From: Pseudomonadota bacterium
GTDB lineage: Bacteria; Pseudomonadota; Alphaproteobacteria; Rhizobiales; Hyphomicrobiaceae
Direction: 5' to 3'
DNA length: 64,000 bases
NCBI GenBank assembly: GCA_023387235.1
Contig: JAEWIJ010000065.1
Span: 36,155 to 100,154 of the forward strand
Shown one piece after another: positions 10,438 through 19,529 of the stretch; position 1 is the first letter of the stretch; the number at the start of each line of letters is the position of its first letter. The position numbers and the translations under genes are program-made. The notes under the pieces are model-generated. The model saw only the letters and a program-made list of their open reading frames with translations. It made no database searches and was not told where the DNA came from.

Positions 10438-11766
10438 ATGCCGGCCGAGGCGCGCGGGCTCCTGCTCGAGATGTTCCACGCAGCCGTGGCTGCCGCTCAT
10501 CCGAGCACCTGCCTCGCCCCGCATCTCCCGCCAGTCCCGGCCAAGGGTCGGCTGATCGTGCTCTGTGCCGGCAAGGCCGCGATCGCCATGGCCTCCGTTG
10601 CGGAAGCGCATTACCGGCAGGCCGGCATCGGCGACCGGCTCGTCGGCGTCGCCACGGCGCCGCACGGCTATGCGGCAGCATTCCAAGGGCCAAAACCTGA
10701 GCACATGGAGATCCTGGAAGGGCGGCATCCGACACCCGATGCGTCGTCGCTCGCCGCGGCCGAACGCGCGCTTGCGCTCGCACAATCGGCTGGTCCCGAG
10801 GACACCGTTCTGGTTCTGCTTTCGGGTGGCGCTTCGGCATTGTGGGCAGCGCCCGCTGCCGGCCTCGATCTCGCGGAAAAGACGGCTCTGACGCGCGGCC
10901 TGCTCAAGTCCGGCGCCGATATCCACGAGATGAATGTCGTGCGCCGCCATCTATCGCGCATCAAGGGCGGGCGATTGCGCGCTGCCGCCGCTAAGGCCGG
11001 CACGTTCATCACGCTCGCGATTTCGGACGTGCCAGGTGATGATCCGGAGACGATCGGCTCGGGGCCGACCGTGCCGGACCCGACGACGCTCGCGGATGCC
11101 CGTGCGACCATCGCGCGCCGCGGTCCGCGCATGGCCGAGCTGGAGCTGCCCGTGCCGGCGAGCGTCCGTCGTGCGATCGACAACCCGGCCAACGAGACGC
11201 CGAAGCCGGGGGACGCGCTCTTCTCGCGCGACCTCTATCAGATCATCGCGACGCCGGTTGCAGCGCTCGATGCGGCGGCCGCGCTGGCGCGTGCTCATGG
11301 GTACGAGGTGCAGAGCCTCGGCGACCAGGTGACCGGCGAGGCGCGTGATATTGCAGCCGCCCATGCAGCCCTCGCCCGCGAAGCCCGCGCCGCCGGCCGG
11401 CGGCTCGCTATCATCAGCGGCGGCGAGCTGGAGGTGACGGTACGCAACAAGAACGGACGCGGCGGGCGCAGCCAGGAATATGCCCTCGCGCTCGCCTGTG
11501 CGCTCGATGGTCTCGCCGGCGTCGCCGCTCTGGCCGCCGATACCGACGGGATCGACGGTGGCGATGGCCGGATAAGCGACCCCGCTGGCGCGGTGATCGG
11601 CCCCGATACGCTCGTCCGTGCCGGTGAGTGCCACGCCGACGCCCGAAAGGCCCTCGATAACAACGATGCCACGACCCTGTTCGAGGCTCTGGGCGACCTC
11701 GTGCACACGGGGCCGACCCATACGAATGTCAATGATTTCCGCGTGATCCTCGTCGAGCCGGCCTGA
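10438..11766 (+). CDS. Glycerate 2-kinase (DUF4147/MOFRL family)
   Basis: A 442-residue member of the TtuD/GckA glycerate kinase family that phosphorylates glycerate, mainly to 2-phosphoglycerate in this class, in serine-cycle or tartrate/glyoxylate metabolism. The DUF4147 domain has a LSGGASALWAAP loop and an MNVVRRHLSRIKGGR stretch; the C-terminal MOFRL domain has the RGGRSQEYALAL signature and a TDGIDG motif. I chose the ATG at 10438, with AAGGG ten bases upstream, over a TTG 21 bases earlier. It lies 105 bp downstream of parC and is followed closely by DUF1036 and pyk; its product can feed glycolysis just upstream of pyruvate kinase. Confidence 0.9.
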   Translation: MPAEARGLLLEMFHAAVAAAHPSTCLAPHLPPVPAKGRLIVLCAGKAAIAMASVAEAHYRQAGIGDRLVGVATAPHGYAAAFQGPKPEHMEILEGRHPTPDASSLAAAERALALAQSAGPEDTVLVLLSGGASALWAAPAAGLDLAEKTALTRGLLKSGADIHEMNVVRRHLSRIKGGRLRAAAAKAGTFITLAISDVPGDDPETIGSGPTVPDPTTLADARATIARRGPRMAELELPVPASVRRAIDNPANETPKPGDALFSRDLYQIIATPVAALDAAAALARAHGYEVQSLGDQVTGEARDIAAAHAALAREARAAGRRLAIISGGELEVTVRNKNGRGGRSQEYALALACALDGLAGVAALAADTDGIDGGDGRISDPAGAVIGPDTLVRAGECHADARKALDNNDATTLFEALGDLVHTGPTHTNVNDFRVILVEPA

Positions 11767-11771
11767 TACAC

Positions 11772-12278
11772 ATGATTGATGCACGTGAACGGGCCGACCG
11801 CGGCCGGGCGCCATGCGACGCGCCTCGTCTGTTCTCATTGAACTACTTCCGCCTGTTGCTGGTTTGGCTGGTAGCGGGCGGCGCACTGTCGGCCACTGCG
11901 GGCGCGGCGTGGGCCGATCTCAAGCTCTGCAATGCCACCTCGAGCCGGATCGGTGTCGCGATCGGCTACCAGGACCCCAAGGGCTGGGCCACGGAAGGAT
12001 GGTGGAACATAGCGTCACAGACTTGCGAGACACTGTTGAAAGGTAAGCTCGGCAGCCGATTCTATTATGTTCATGCCGTAGATTATGATCGTGGTGGTGA
12101 GTGGGGCGGCACGAACATGATGTGCACCGCCGACAAGGTCTTCACTATTCGCGGCGTAGAGGACTGCACGCGGCGTGGTTTCAAGCGCACGGGCTTCTTC
12201 GAGGTCGACACGCAGGACTCCAAGGATTGGACGATCCGCCTGACAGATCCGGGCGACAGCGGCGGGAAGGGACGATGA
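11772..12278 (+). CDS. DUF1036 exported protein
   Basis: A 168-residue protein of the DUF1036 family, known mainly as a companion of pyruvate kinase in Alphaproteobacteria. A hydrophobic segment at residues about 27-48 ends in GAAWA and looks like a signal peptide, preceded by an unusually long polar N-terminus; a later start inside that region is possible. The mature part has the LKLCNATSSRIGVAIGYQ opening, further cysteines (TCET, MMCTA, DCTRRG) that may form disulfides, and a GWATEGWWNI segment. Its stop overlaps the pyk start (ATGA), so the two are translationally coupled. Function unknown. Confidence 0.85.
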   Translation: MIDARERADRGRAPCDAPRLFSLNYFRLLLVWLVAGGALSATAGAAWADLKLCNATSSRIGVAIGYQDPKGWATEGWWNIASQTCETLLKGKLGSRFYYVHAVDYDRGGEWGGTNMMCTADKVFTIRGVEDCTRRGFKRTGFFEVDTQDSKDWTIRLTDPGDSGGKGR

Positions 12279-13720
12279 GACGAAACCGGAGAGTGAAGAT
12301 CCTCGCGACGCTGGGCCCCGCATCGTCGGCGCCCGAAGTGATCGAGAGCTATTTCCTGGCAGGCGTCGACGTCTTCCGCATCAATATGAGCCATTCGAGC
12401 TTCGACATGGTGCGCGGCCTGCACAGCGCCGTTCGCGCGGCCGAGATGAAGCATGGGCGGCCGATCGGCATCCTCGCCGACCTGCAGGGCCCGAAGTTCC
12501 GCGTCGGCAAGCTCGCGGGCGACCGCGTCGAGCTGAAGACCGGCCAGACGTACGTCTTCGACACGCAAGAGCAGGAAGGCGACGACCAGCGGGTCTTCCT
12601 TCCTCATCCGCAGATCTTCGATGGCGTCGAGGCGGGCCACACGCTGCTGCTCGACGACGGCAAGATCAGGATGCGCGTAACCGAAGTGAAGCCGTCGCGC
12701 ATTGCTGCCGAGGTGATCGTTGGCGGGCCGCTCGCGAGCCGCAAGGGCGTGTCCATGCCCGACACGATCCTGCCGATCAATCCGCTCACCGAGAAGGACA
12801 AGGCCGATCTCGACTTCGTGCTGAAGCTCGGCGTCGACTGGGTCGGCCTGTCGTTCGTGCAGCGCGGCGAGGATGTTGCGCTGGCCCGACGCATGATCGG
12901 CCAGGGCGCCGGCATCATGTCGAAGATCGAGAAGCCCTCGGCCATCGCAGATCTCGACCAGATCATCGCGCAATCCGATGCGCTGATGGTCGCGCGCGGC
13001 GATCTCGGCGTCGAGATGCCCGTCGAGCGTGTGCCGGGCCTGCAGAAGCAGATCACCCGCAAGGCACGCGCGGCCGGCAAGCCGGTCGTGGTCGCCACGC
13101 AGATGCTCGAGAGCATGATCAGCGCGCCCGTGCCGACGCGTGCCGAGGTTTCGGACGTGGCGACTGCGGTCTTCGACGGTGCCGATGCGATCATGCTGTC
13201 GGCCGAGTCGGCGGTCGGCAAGTATCCCATCGAGGCCATCGGCATGATGGATCGGATCGCCATCGAAGCCGAGGCTGATCCGACCTACGACGTGCTCGTG
13301 CACGCGACCAGCACGCCGCCGCAGCCGACGGCGGCCGACGCCATCGCCGCGGCGACGCACGCGGTCGCCGATACGCTCAAGCTCTCGGCGATCATCTGCT
13401 TCACGGCCACAGGCTCGACGGCGCTGCGCGTCGCGCGCGAGCGGCCCGGCCTTCCCGTCATCGGGCTGACGCCGGTCGTCGCCACGGCGCGCCGGCTCGC
13501 ATGTGTCTGGGGCATCCACTGCGTCCTGACGAGCGATCCCGAGAACCTCTCCGACATGGTCAAAAAGGCCTGCCGCATTGCCTTCGAGGAAGGGTTCGTG
13601 CGGGCAGGCGGCGGCGTGATCATCACCGCTGGCGTGCCGCTCGGCTCGCCGGGCACGACCAACATGGTGCGCATCGCTCATGTGAACGAGCAGGGCGAGG
13701 CGACATCGCTGTCGATGTAA
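12275..13720 (+). CDS. pyk: Pyruvate kinase
   Basis: A 481-residue pyruvate kinase, converting phosphoenolpyruvate and ADP to pyruvate and ATP. The ATG at 12275 is preceded by GGAAGGGA and overlaps the stop of the DUF1036 gene; a longer upstream frame is only read-through of that gene. The N-terminal KILATLGPASS strand, the substrate Arg/Asn segment (FRINMSHSS), the IMSKIEKPSAI active-site strand with the catalytic Lys, the ARGDLGVEMP metal-binding segment and the TQMLESMI block are all present. The C-terminal allosteric domain (about residues 350-480) is complete. Confidence 0.96.
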   Translation: MRRNRRVKILATLGPASSAPEVIESYFLAGVDVFRINMSHSSFDMVRGLHSAVRAAEMKHGRPIGILADLQGPKFRVGKLAGDRVELKTGQTYVFDTQEQEGDDQRVFLPHPQIFDGVEAGHTLLLDDGKIRMRVTEVKPSRIAAEVIVGGPLASRKGVSMPDTILPINPLTEKDKADLDFVLKLGVDWVGLSFVQRGEDVALARRMIGQGAGIMSKIEKPSAIADLDQIIAQSDALMVARGDLGVEMPVERVPGLQKQITRKARAAGKPVVVATQMLESMISAPVPTRAEVSDVATAVFDGADAIMLSAESAVGKYPIEAIGMMDRIAIEAEADPTYDVLVHATSTPPQPTAADAIAAATHAVADTLKLSAIICFTATGSTALRVARERPGLPVIGLTPVVATARRLACVWGIHCVLTSDPENLSDMVKKACRIAFEEGFVRAGGGVIITAGVPLGSPGTTNMVRIAHVNEQGEATSLSM

Positions 13721-13731
13721 GGGAAACCACT

Positions 13732-13751
13732 CTCCCAGTACTTGCTGGGAG
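13732..13751. terminator. Stem-loop between convergent pyk and CDF genes
   Basis: Perfect 7-bp inverted repeat CTCCCAG (13732-13738) and CTGGGAG (13745-13751) with a 6-nt loop, in the 39-bp gap between the pyk stop and the end of the minus-strand CDF gene. It could serve as a bidirectional terminator; there is no clean T-run on either side. Confidence 0.5.
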
Positions 13752-13759
13752 CAGAGGAA

Positions 13760-14659
13760 CTACACGACCAGCACACCTCTATGCTGGGCCTCGCCTTCCG
13801 GCTCGATGTGAATGACGACCTCGGCGCCGGCGATCTCGGCTTCGAGCGCGCGCTCTATGCGATCGCAGATGCGGTGCGCATCGGCGACCGTCATTTTGCC
13901 CGGCACCACCAGATGAAAATCGATGAACGTCGCGCGCCCTGCCGTGCGCGTACGGATGTCGTGAGCCTCGATGGCACCTTCGGCGCTCTCGGAGATGACG
14001 GCGCGAATGCGCCGGGCAATCTCGCCGTCGACGGCCTCGTCCATGAGTCCGCTGACGGACGAGCTGATCACGCGCCAGCCGGCAACGAGAATATTTACCG
14101 CCACGAGCGCTGCCATCGTCGGATCGAGAACCGTCCAGCCGGTCAGCGCGGAGAGCGCGAGCCCGGCGATGACGCCGATCGACGTGGCAACGTCCGAGAA
14201 GAGGTGCCATCCGTCGGCAACGAGTGCAGGCGAACGCCAGCGCCGCCCTGAGGCGATGAGCGTCCACGACCAGACGGCATTGATGGCCGTCGCCACGCCG
14301 CTGATGGCGAGCCCCAGCCACGGCTCCGTGAGCGCGCGGGGCTCGCGCAATGCCTGCCATGCCGCGTGCAGGATGAGCAGCGCCGCGACGATGATGAGCA
14401 CGCCCTCGATGACGGCCGAGAAATACTCCGCCTTGTGATGCCCGAACTGATGGCGACGATCGGCGGGGCGGACGCTGATGCGGATGGCAGCGAAGGCGAC
14501 GAGCGCTGTGACGACATTGACGATGCTCTCGAGCGCATCGGAGTAGAGCGCGACGCTGCCGGTCGTCGCGTACGCCAGATACTTGATGCCGAGCACCGCG
14601 CACGCGACTGCAATGCTTGCGATGGCCATCCTGCCGGTGCGGACCTCGATCGTGGACAT
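13760..14659 (-). CDS. Cation diffusion facilitator family transporter
   Basis: A CDF (FieF/ZitB-type) metal/proton antiporter of about 299 residues exporting divalent cations such as Zn, Fe or Mn. Six membrane segments are visible. The SDALES motif in segment 2 and HLFSD in segment 5 provide the intramembrane Asp/His metal site; GHHKAEYFSA follows segment 2. The C-terminal cytoplasmic domain (about residues 205-290) ends in a HIEPEGEAQH tail typical of CDF metal-sensing domains. I chose the ATG at 14657-14659; a GTG at 14720-14722 would add 21 residues. The specific metal cannot be called. Confidence 0.88.
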   Translation of the reverse strand: MSTIEVRTGRMAIASIAVACAVLGIKYLAYATTGSVALYSDALESIVNVVTALVAFAAIRISVRPADRRHQFGHHKAEYFSAVIEGVLIIVAALLILHAAWQALREPRALTEPWLGLAISGVATAINAVWSWTLIASGRRWRSPALVADGWHLFSDVATSIGVIAGLALSALTGWTVLDPTMAALVAVNILVAGWRVISSSVSGLMDEAVDGEIARRIRAVISESAEGAIEAHDIRTRTAGRATFIDFHLVVPGKMTVADAHRICDRIERALEAEIAGAEVVIHIEPEGEAQHRGVLVV

Positions 14660-14766
14660 CGTGACTGGCGTGAAAGGCAATGCGTTGGGGCGCGCTGGTG
14701 ACGCGATCCGCCCCTTCAACACGCAAGTGCGCGCGAAATCAACAGCCGTACGCTGATGGACGGAAG

Positions 14767-15612
14767 CTACCGGCCCTCGCGTCTGATCCTGTCTGTGGTG
14801 CTGCTTATGCGCTCATTCGACATTGTTCGCAGGCCGCTAGCCATGCCGAGACGAGCAAGCAGCCAGATAAGCCATTTGGTCGGGTCGAAATCGAACCACG
14901 CAATCCCGTGCCGATAGTCCCTCGGAAAGGCGTGGTGGTAGTTATGATACTGCTCTCCCAGGGCGAATGGAAACCACCAGACATCCTTTGCGGACACCGC
15001 GCGCGTGAACCTTTGTGAGCCCCATTTGTGGCAAATGGAGTTTACAGAATATATTACATGGCTGGTGAGGACCAGTCGCAGCGAGGAAAGTATCAGGCCT
15101 CCCCACCATGGCGCGCCGCTGAGCCATGAGATGGCGCACGGTATGACGCCATTGTTGAAGAAGAACAAGGGCCAGTAATATCTGTGTTGCCAAAGGACTA
15201 CGGGGTTTTCCTCCAATCGCGCAGGAAGCGAGATGGGCGGCTGTGGGGAGAAAATGATCCATTCATAGTGCGCCCACCAGAAGCCCTTTTGTATATTATA
15301 GGGGTCCTCTTCGGTGTCCGTGTGGCCGTGGTGCTGAATATGAGCTGAGATCCATTGCCTGGCAGGCATCTGAAGTACAAATGTTGATAGGGCGGCGAAA
15401 ATATATTCCAGCGGACGACTGAGCTGCACCGCCCCGTGCGCCCACGCGCGGTGATAGAGAAGGGTGATGCCAAACCCTCCAGCAAAATATGCAAAGATAT
15501 TGAATGCCAATTCCGGTAGGAATATCTGATAATAAAACAAATAGGGCAGCGAAAGCACCGCCAATAGATGGAGGAAGAGGAGGCCGATGAGGGCTCCCAA
15601 ATTGACATGCAT
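14767..15612 (-). CDS. Acyl-CoA/acyl-lipid fatty acid desaturase
   Basis: A 281-residue integral membrane di-iron desaturase of the delta-9/stearoyl type. The three histidine boxes are present: HRAWAH (residues 54-59), HIQHH (91-95) and HNYHH near residue 225, with hydrophobic hairpins between them. It would introduce a cis double bond into saturated acyl chains and so raise membrane fluidity. The ATG at 15610-15612 has an AGGAG site about 10 bases upstream. The gene is visibly AT-richer than its neighbours and uses codons such as ATA and AAA that are rare elsewhere in the window, a sign of possible transfer. Confidence 0.9.
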   Translation of the reverse strand: MHVNLGALIGLLFLHLLAVLSLPYLFYYQIFLPELAFNIFAYFAGGFGITLLYHRAWAHGAVQLSRPLEYIFAALSTFVLQMPARQWISAHIQHHGHTDTEEDPYNIQKGFWWAHYEWIIFSPQPPISLPARLEENPVVLWQHRYYWPLFFFNNGVIPCAISWLSGAPWWGGLILSSLRLVLTSHVIYSVNSICHKWGSQRFTRAVSAKDVWWFPFALGEQYHNYHHAFPRDYRHGIAWFDFDPTKWLIWLLARLGMASGLRTMSNERISSTTDRIRREGR

Positions 15613-15836
15613 CAGTCGATGCTCCTAAGCTGCAGCTGCCCAGCGTTGGACTAACTCAAGGTCTCTCAAGGATCAAGGCGTCACGAGGTCCGGCCTTCTT
15701 ACAGGGCTGCGATCGATGCGGCGATGCATTTTGTCATGTGTGGCCAGGAAGGCACATCCCGGATTTATTACTTGCAGCTGCGGCGTAAGATCGCGAGATT
15801 CGTAGAATGCATCTGCGGGGCCGAGGGGGAATTCTT

Positions 15837-16322
15837 ATGGATGCCATGAGCGAACAGAATCTGGATTGGGTGCACAATGCCATTTTGGCCGAGTACCGCG
15901 AGGCGGCAAACGCCTATTTCAAGGGAGTGGACATCGGCTACACAACGATCAAAGGGTATGTCGCCCTGAATGGATTGTTTGTTGCGGTATTGGGCGCTTT
16001 CGGGGACGTTAAAAACAGCGCATTCAATTTTGCCAGCGATTTGCTCTCGCTCGTCCCCATATTTGCCTTGGTCGCGTCGGCTGCGCTTCTATTCATGCTG
16101 CCGAGATACTTTTCGCATCTGGAGAACTGCCGAAGCAGGTGCGCTGAACTCGAGGAACTGTTCGGCGGTAGGCTGTTCATCAGGCTTGGCGAGATATCCT
16201 CCGGCAAGAGCAACGCGAGTACATTGGCTGCTCTTTTAGCAGTCGCCTTGGCTGTCGGGCTGTTCTGGGTATATTTTCTCGTCAGATTGCGGTGGCCGGC
16301 TTTCAGCATTTGGCCCGGATAG
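15837..16322 (+). CDS. Small membrane protein of unknown function
   Basis: A 161-residue protein with an amphipathic N-terminus, membrane segments at about 39-57, 68-88 and 129-149, and a polar helical stretch (RYFSHLENCRSRCAELEELFGG) between the second and third. The ATG at 15837 is chosen because GAGGGGGA lies 6-7 bases upstream; an earlier in-frame start adds 10 residues without support. The two-segment-plus-helix arrangement loosely recalls SLATT-type 2TM effectors, but I do not see enough to assign that family. The gene is AT-richer than most of the window. It is convergent with the patatin-like gene, 13 bp apart. Confidence 0.7.
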   Translation: MDAMSEQNLDWVHNAILAEYREAANAYFKGVDIGYTTIKGYVALNGLFVAVLGAFGDVKNSAFNFASDLLSLVPIFALVASAALLFMLPRYFSHLENCRSRCAELEELFGGRLFIRLGEISSGKSNASTLAALLAVALAVGLFWVYFLVRLRWPAFSIWPG

Positions 16323-16335
16323 ACAGCTTCAATCT

Positions 16336-17334
16336 TCACGTGGTGACGCTGCTGAGCTCGAAGTATCGCCGAGTGGACGCAGCTGCGTCGCGTTTCACCG
16401 TCGCCAGGACTGTCTGGTCGATCGTGTGCCAGTGGCAGAGCGGACTGTCGTCAGTTCTGAATATCGCAGACACCTTTGCGCTCATGAACGCGCTAGCCCC
16501 CATCACCAGCCGCCGCTGCGCTGCCCCCAAATGGTAGGCCTGCTGCACGGCAGAACCGTAGAGCAGCTTGAGTATGATCGGCTCAAGCGGCCTGCGCTCC
16601 CTCTCGGAGTAGTCTTTTCGTCGCTGAGTTCCCGCAATCAATATATGCGTGGCGCCTGCGGCAATGGCAGAGTCGATGGCGATCGGTGCTGCCACGCCGC
16701 CGTCCAGATGCCTGTCTCCCTCGAATGCCACGCCGGGCTCAAAAGGACCGGGCACTCGAAGCGAGGCTTTGAGTGCGGTCAGAACGTCGGCACTACTGCG
16801 AAATCCGCTGAGAACGACCGGCTTTGCGGACGTCAGGGATGTCGTGACGATAAAGAGCTTCGAAGATACGCCAACGATGCGCTCCATATTCAGCGGCCGG
16901 CGTTCAGCGATGATCGTGTCGACGATGTAGTCGGTGTCGACCATGCAAGGCTGCGACAGAAATCGCCTGTGATCGACCACCCGCCGTGTCGCGATATCTT
17001 TCATGAAGATCTCCGCACCGTCCTCGCTTCGCTGCGAAATGAAATAGGCCGCAGCGCAGGCGCCGGCCGAAGAGCCATGCACGCTGTCGAATGCGTCTGT
17101 GCATCCTAAGCGTTCGAGTTCGGTGACGATGCCGGCCGCGGCTACGCCGCGCATTCCGCCACATTCGATCACCAAGGCGAGATGGTGGGGGTCGGTTCGA
17201 GTGCCTGAGGCGCTCCGCTCTTCGACGCGCCGAAGTAGTAATTCCCTGACTTGGGTAATTTGATCGCCCCCCAAAATTGCGGCCCGCCCGCGGTGGAATG
17301 TAGTATCTGCTGTGTACAATGACCAGCAGGGCAT
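16336..17334 (-). CDS. Patatin-like phospholipase
   Basis: A 332-residue serine lipase of the patatin family. Residues 59-63 (GGMRG) give the oxyanion-hole loop, GSSAG at 87-91 the nucleophile elbow with Ser89, and DGG at 211-213 the catalytic Asp211, so the catalytic dyad is intact. It resembles YjjU/RssA-type bacterial patatins and would release fatty acids from phospholipids. There is no signal peptide, so a cytoplasmic site is likely. The ATG at 17332-17334 has GGAGG about 15 bases upstream, rather distant. The first 50 residues are poorly conserved in appearance and a shorter start is possible. Confidence 0.88.
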   Translation of the reverse strand: MPCWSLYTADTTFHRGRAAILGGDQITQVRELLLRRVEERSASGTRTDPHHLALVIECGGMRGVAAAGIVTELERLGCTDAFDSVHGSSAGACAAAYFISQRSEDGAEIFMKDIATRRVVDHRRFLSQPCMVDTDYIVDTIIAERRPLNMERIVGVSSKLFIVTTSLTSAKPVVLSGFRSSADVLTALKASLRVPGPFEPGVAFEGDRHLDGGVAAPIAIDSAIAAGATHILIAGTQRRKDYSERERRPLEPIILKLLYGSAVQQAYHLGAAQRRLVMGASAFMSAKVSAIFRTDDSPLCHWHTIDQTVLATVKRDAAASTRRYFELSSVTT

Positions 17335-17584
17335 GTTCCCGAGCTGCCCACCTCCCTCGTCGGCCCGACGTGCGCACTGGCCACGGCTTGTCGCACGCGT
17401 TATGACTGATATGATTGTTTCGTGCGGCGGTTCGGACGTGCGGCTGCCTCGGGCGAGAGCGGCAGCGTGCGTTTATGCCTCGCGGCAATCGTCGAAATGC
17501 CGGATTCGATGTGGAAATTCAGTTCTCCTCGCGAATTCGGATTCTGATGACGTCCCCTCGGCCGCTCGCGCCCTGATATGCGGA

Positions 17585-18505
17585 ATGCCAATGGCAGTGC
17601 CGGTTCCCCTGATCTGCGTCGGACATGCTGCGCTCGACCGCATCTACCGGATCGAGAGCTTTCCGCCCGAGCCGACCAAGATCCGCGCGCTCGAGCACAT
17701 CGAGGTCGGCGGCGGGATGGCTGCCAATGCCTCGGTTGCGGCGGCGCGGCTCGGGGCCCGCGTCGAGCTCTGGTCCCGCGTCGGCGACGATCAGGCCGGC
17801 ATCGCGATCCGAAATGGCCTCAAGGCCGAGAAGGTGGACATCCGCTATGTCCATGCCTTCGAGGAGGCCCGCTCGTCGACGTCGGCGGTGATCGTCGACA
17901 GCCAGGGCGAGCGCATGATCATCACGCAGCGCGATACCTCGATTCCGGCCGGCACCAGCTGGCTGCCCATCGAGCGGGTCAGCGAGGCGAAAGCCGTCCT
18001 CTGTGACCTGCGCTGGCTCGAGGCCGTGCGCGTCGTGCTTACGCGGGCGCAGCGCGAAGGCGTGCCGACCGTGCTCGATGCCGATCTCGGCGGTCGCGAG
18101 GCCCTGCCCGAACTTCTCGGTCTCGTCGACTATGCGGTGTTCTCGGCGCCGTCGCTCCATGAGTTTGCGCGCGGCATGAGCGATGCCGACGCCCTCCAGC
18201 AAGTTCTGCGACACGGCCCGCGCCATGCCGGCGTCACGCTCGGGTCGCGCGGCTATCTCTGGGCCGATCGCGACGGGCGGACGGGGCATCAGGCGGCTTT
18301 TCAGGTCGATGTCGTCGATACGACCGGGGCCGGCGACGCTTTTCACGGTGCCTTTGCCCTTGGCGTCGCCGAGGGCATGGCCATCGAGGGCAATGTGCGC
18401 CGAGCGGCAGCCGTCGCGGCACTGAAGTGCACCCGCCTCGGCAGCCGCGCAGGCCTGCCGACGCGCAACGAGCTCGAGCTTTTTGTTGCCCTGCACGAAC
18501 GTTGA
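17585..18505 (+). CDS. PfkB-family carbohydrate kinase
   Basis: A 306-residue ribokinase/PfkB-fold kinase. The N-terminal signature GGGMAANASVAAARLG (near residue 40) and the C-terminal DTTGAGDAFHGAFALG with the catalytic Asp are both intact. It phosphorylates a sugar or sugar-like substrate; which one is not clear (fructose, ribose or a related ketose are family options). I start it at the ATG at 17585; the frame is open further upstream but without family similarity. Sixty-four base pairs downstream is a sugar isomerase-like gene and then transketolase, so a role in sugar entry to the pentose phosphate pathway is plausible. Confidence 0.9.
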   Translation: MPMAVPVPLICVGHAALDRIYRIESFPPEPTKIRALEHIEVGGGMAANASVAAARLGARVELWSRVGDDQAGIAIRNGLKAEKVDIRYVHAFEEARSSTSAVIVDSQGERMIITQRDTSIPAGTSWLPIERVSEAKAVLCDLRWLEAVRVVLTRAQREGVPTVLDADLGGREALPELLGLVDYAVFSAPSLHEFARGMSDADALQQVLRHGPRHAGVTLGSRGYLWADRDGRTGHQAAFQVDVVDTTGAGDAFHGAFALGVAEGMAIEGNVRRAAAVAALKCTRLGSRAGLPTRNELELFVALHER

Positions 18506-18569
18506 CGGGTTCGGAGGCGCGATCCTGCGCCTGTGGGGTGGACGTTGGAGCATCGGCACGGGGGCTGAC

Positions 18570-19415
18570 ATGACTGCTCGCCACACCATTGCGTTCGTCA
18601 ACGACGAGCCGAGGCTGCCGCTGGCCGAAACGATCGCGTTCGCGCACCAGAACGGCGTCGAGGCGCTGGAAATGCGCTCGATCGAAGGGCGCAACTTCCT
18701 CTCACTTTCCCCGGATGAGCAGAAGGAGGCGGCGCGCCGGGTCGCCGATGCCGGGATCAGCATCGTCGGGCTGGCCTCGCCGTTGCTCAAATGGGCGGCG
18801 CCGGGCCGGGCTGCCGGTCGATTGGGCGATCAATTCGGCTTCGAGATCGGCACGCGCACGCTCGGCGATATCGGCCGCCTTGCTGCCGACACCGCGCATC
18901 GGCTCGGCACCCGCACAGTGCGGATTTTCTCGTTCCTGACCTACGACGGCTTCAAGCTCGCCGATCTCGATCCGGCGCTCGACGAGCTTCTGGCCCTGGC
19001 GGAGCGCGAGGATCTCGTCCTCCATATCGAGAATGAGCCCGTGTGCAATATCCAGGACGAGGTGGATCTCATGGCCGTGGTCCAGGCCCGCCGCCATCCG
19101 CGCCTCAAGGCGCTCCTCGACATCGGCAACATCTACGCCCATGGCACCGTCCCGGACGCGGGGCGCATGGCGGCACTCATGCCGTTCGTGGACCACATGC
19201 ATTTCAAGGATTTCTCGATTGTGGCCGGCCGTCGTCATGTCCCGGTGGGAGAGGGCGATATCCCCTATGGGCCCTTTATCGAGGCCTGCCTTGCCGCCGC
19301 TGAGGGCCGCCCGCTGACGCTTTCCGTCGAGACCCACATGGCCGACGATCCGGTCGGGGGAACACAGCGTTCACTCACCCGGCTGCGGGAGCTGGTCGCG
19401 GCTGCGACGGCATGA
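18570..19415 (+). CDS. Sugar phosphate isomerase/epimerase-family TIM barrel protein
   Basis: A 281-residue xylose-isomerase-like TIM barrel (AP endonuclease 2 family). The usual metal ligands can be placed: Glu in HIENEPVC, Asp in LLDIGNIYAHG, His in HMHFKDF and Glu in LSVETHM. The start is the ATG at 18570 with a GGGGG stretch a few bases upstream; an earlier in-frame start overlaps the kinase gene. The family includes epimerases and isomerases of free sugars, and also dehydratases, so the reaction is not specified. It follows the PfkB kinase on the same strand and probably shares its transcript. Confidence 0.8.
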   Translation: MTARHTIAFVNDEPRLPLAETIAFAHQNGVEALEMRSIEGRNFLSLSPDEQKEAARRVADAGISIVGLASPLLKWAAPGRAAGRLGDQFGFEIGTRTLGDIGRLAADTAHRLGTRTVRIFSFLTYDGFKLADLDPALDELLALAEREDLVLHIENEPVCNIQDEVDLMAVVQARRHPRLKALLDIGNIYAHGTVPDAGRMAALMPFVDHMHFKDFSIVAGRRHVPVGEGDIPYGPFIEACLAAAEGRPLTLSVETHMADDPVGGTQRSLTRLRELVAAATA

Positions 19416-19529
19416 TCGGGATAAGCCTTCTAAGGAAGGTGGACGCCCGCCCCCCGCGCCGTTAATGGTGCGCCATCTTCGCGCTTCTCTGCGGAGATCG
19501 AGGGGCGATGACGAGCAGGGACTGCGCGC

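Noticed and set aside
8062..10950. A 962-codon open frame on the minus strand opposite parC
   Set aside because: It is antisense to a well-supported parC gene and the start of the glycerate kinase gene, has His/Asp/Ala-rich low-complexity translation and no domain. Such frames are common opposite GC-rich genes.
12083..13681. A 532-codon minus-strand frame opposite pyk
   Set aside because: Antisense to a complete pyruvate kinase; composition typical of shadow frames.
15837..17334. The membrane protein and patatin as a two-gene defence (CBASS-like) system
   Set aside because: The genes are convergent, not an operon, and there is no nucleotide cyclase or other sensor nearby. The membrane protein's resemblance to 2TM effectors is too loose.
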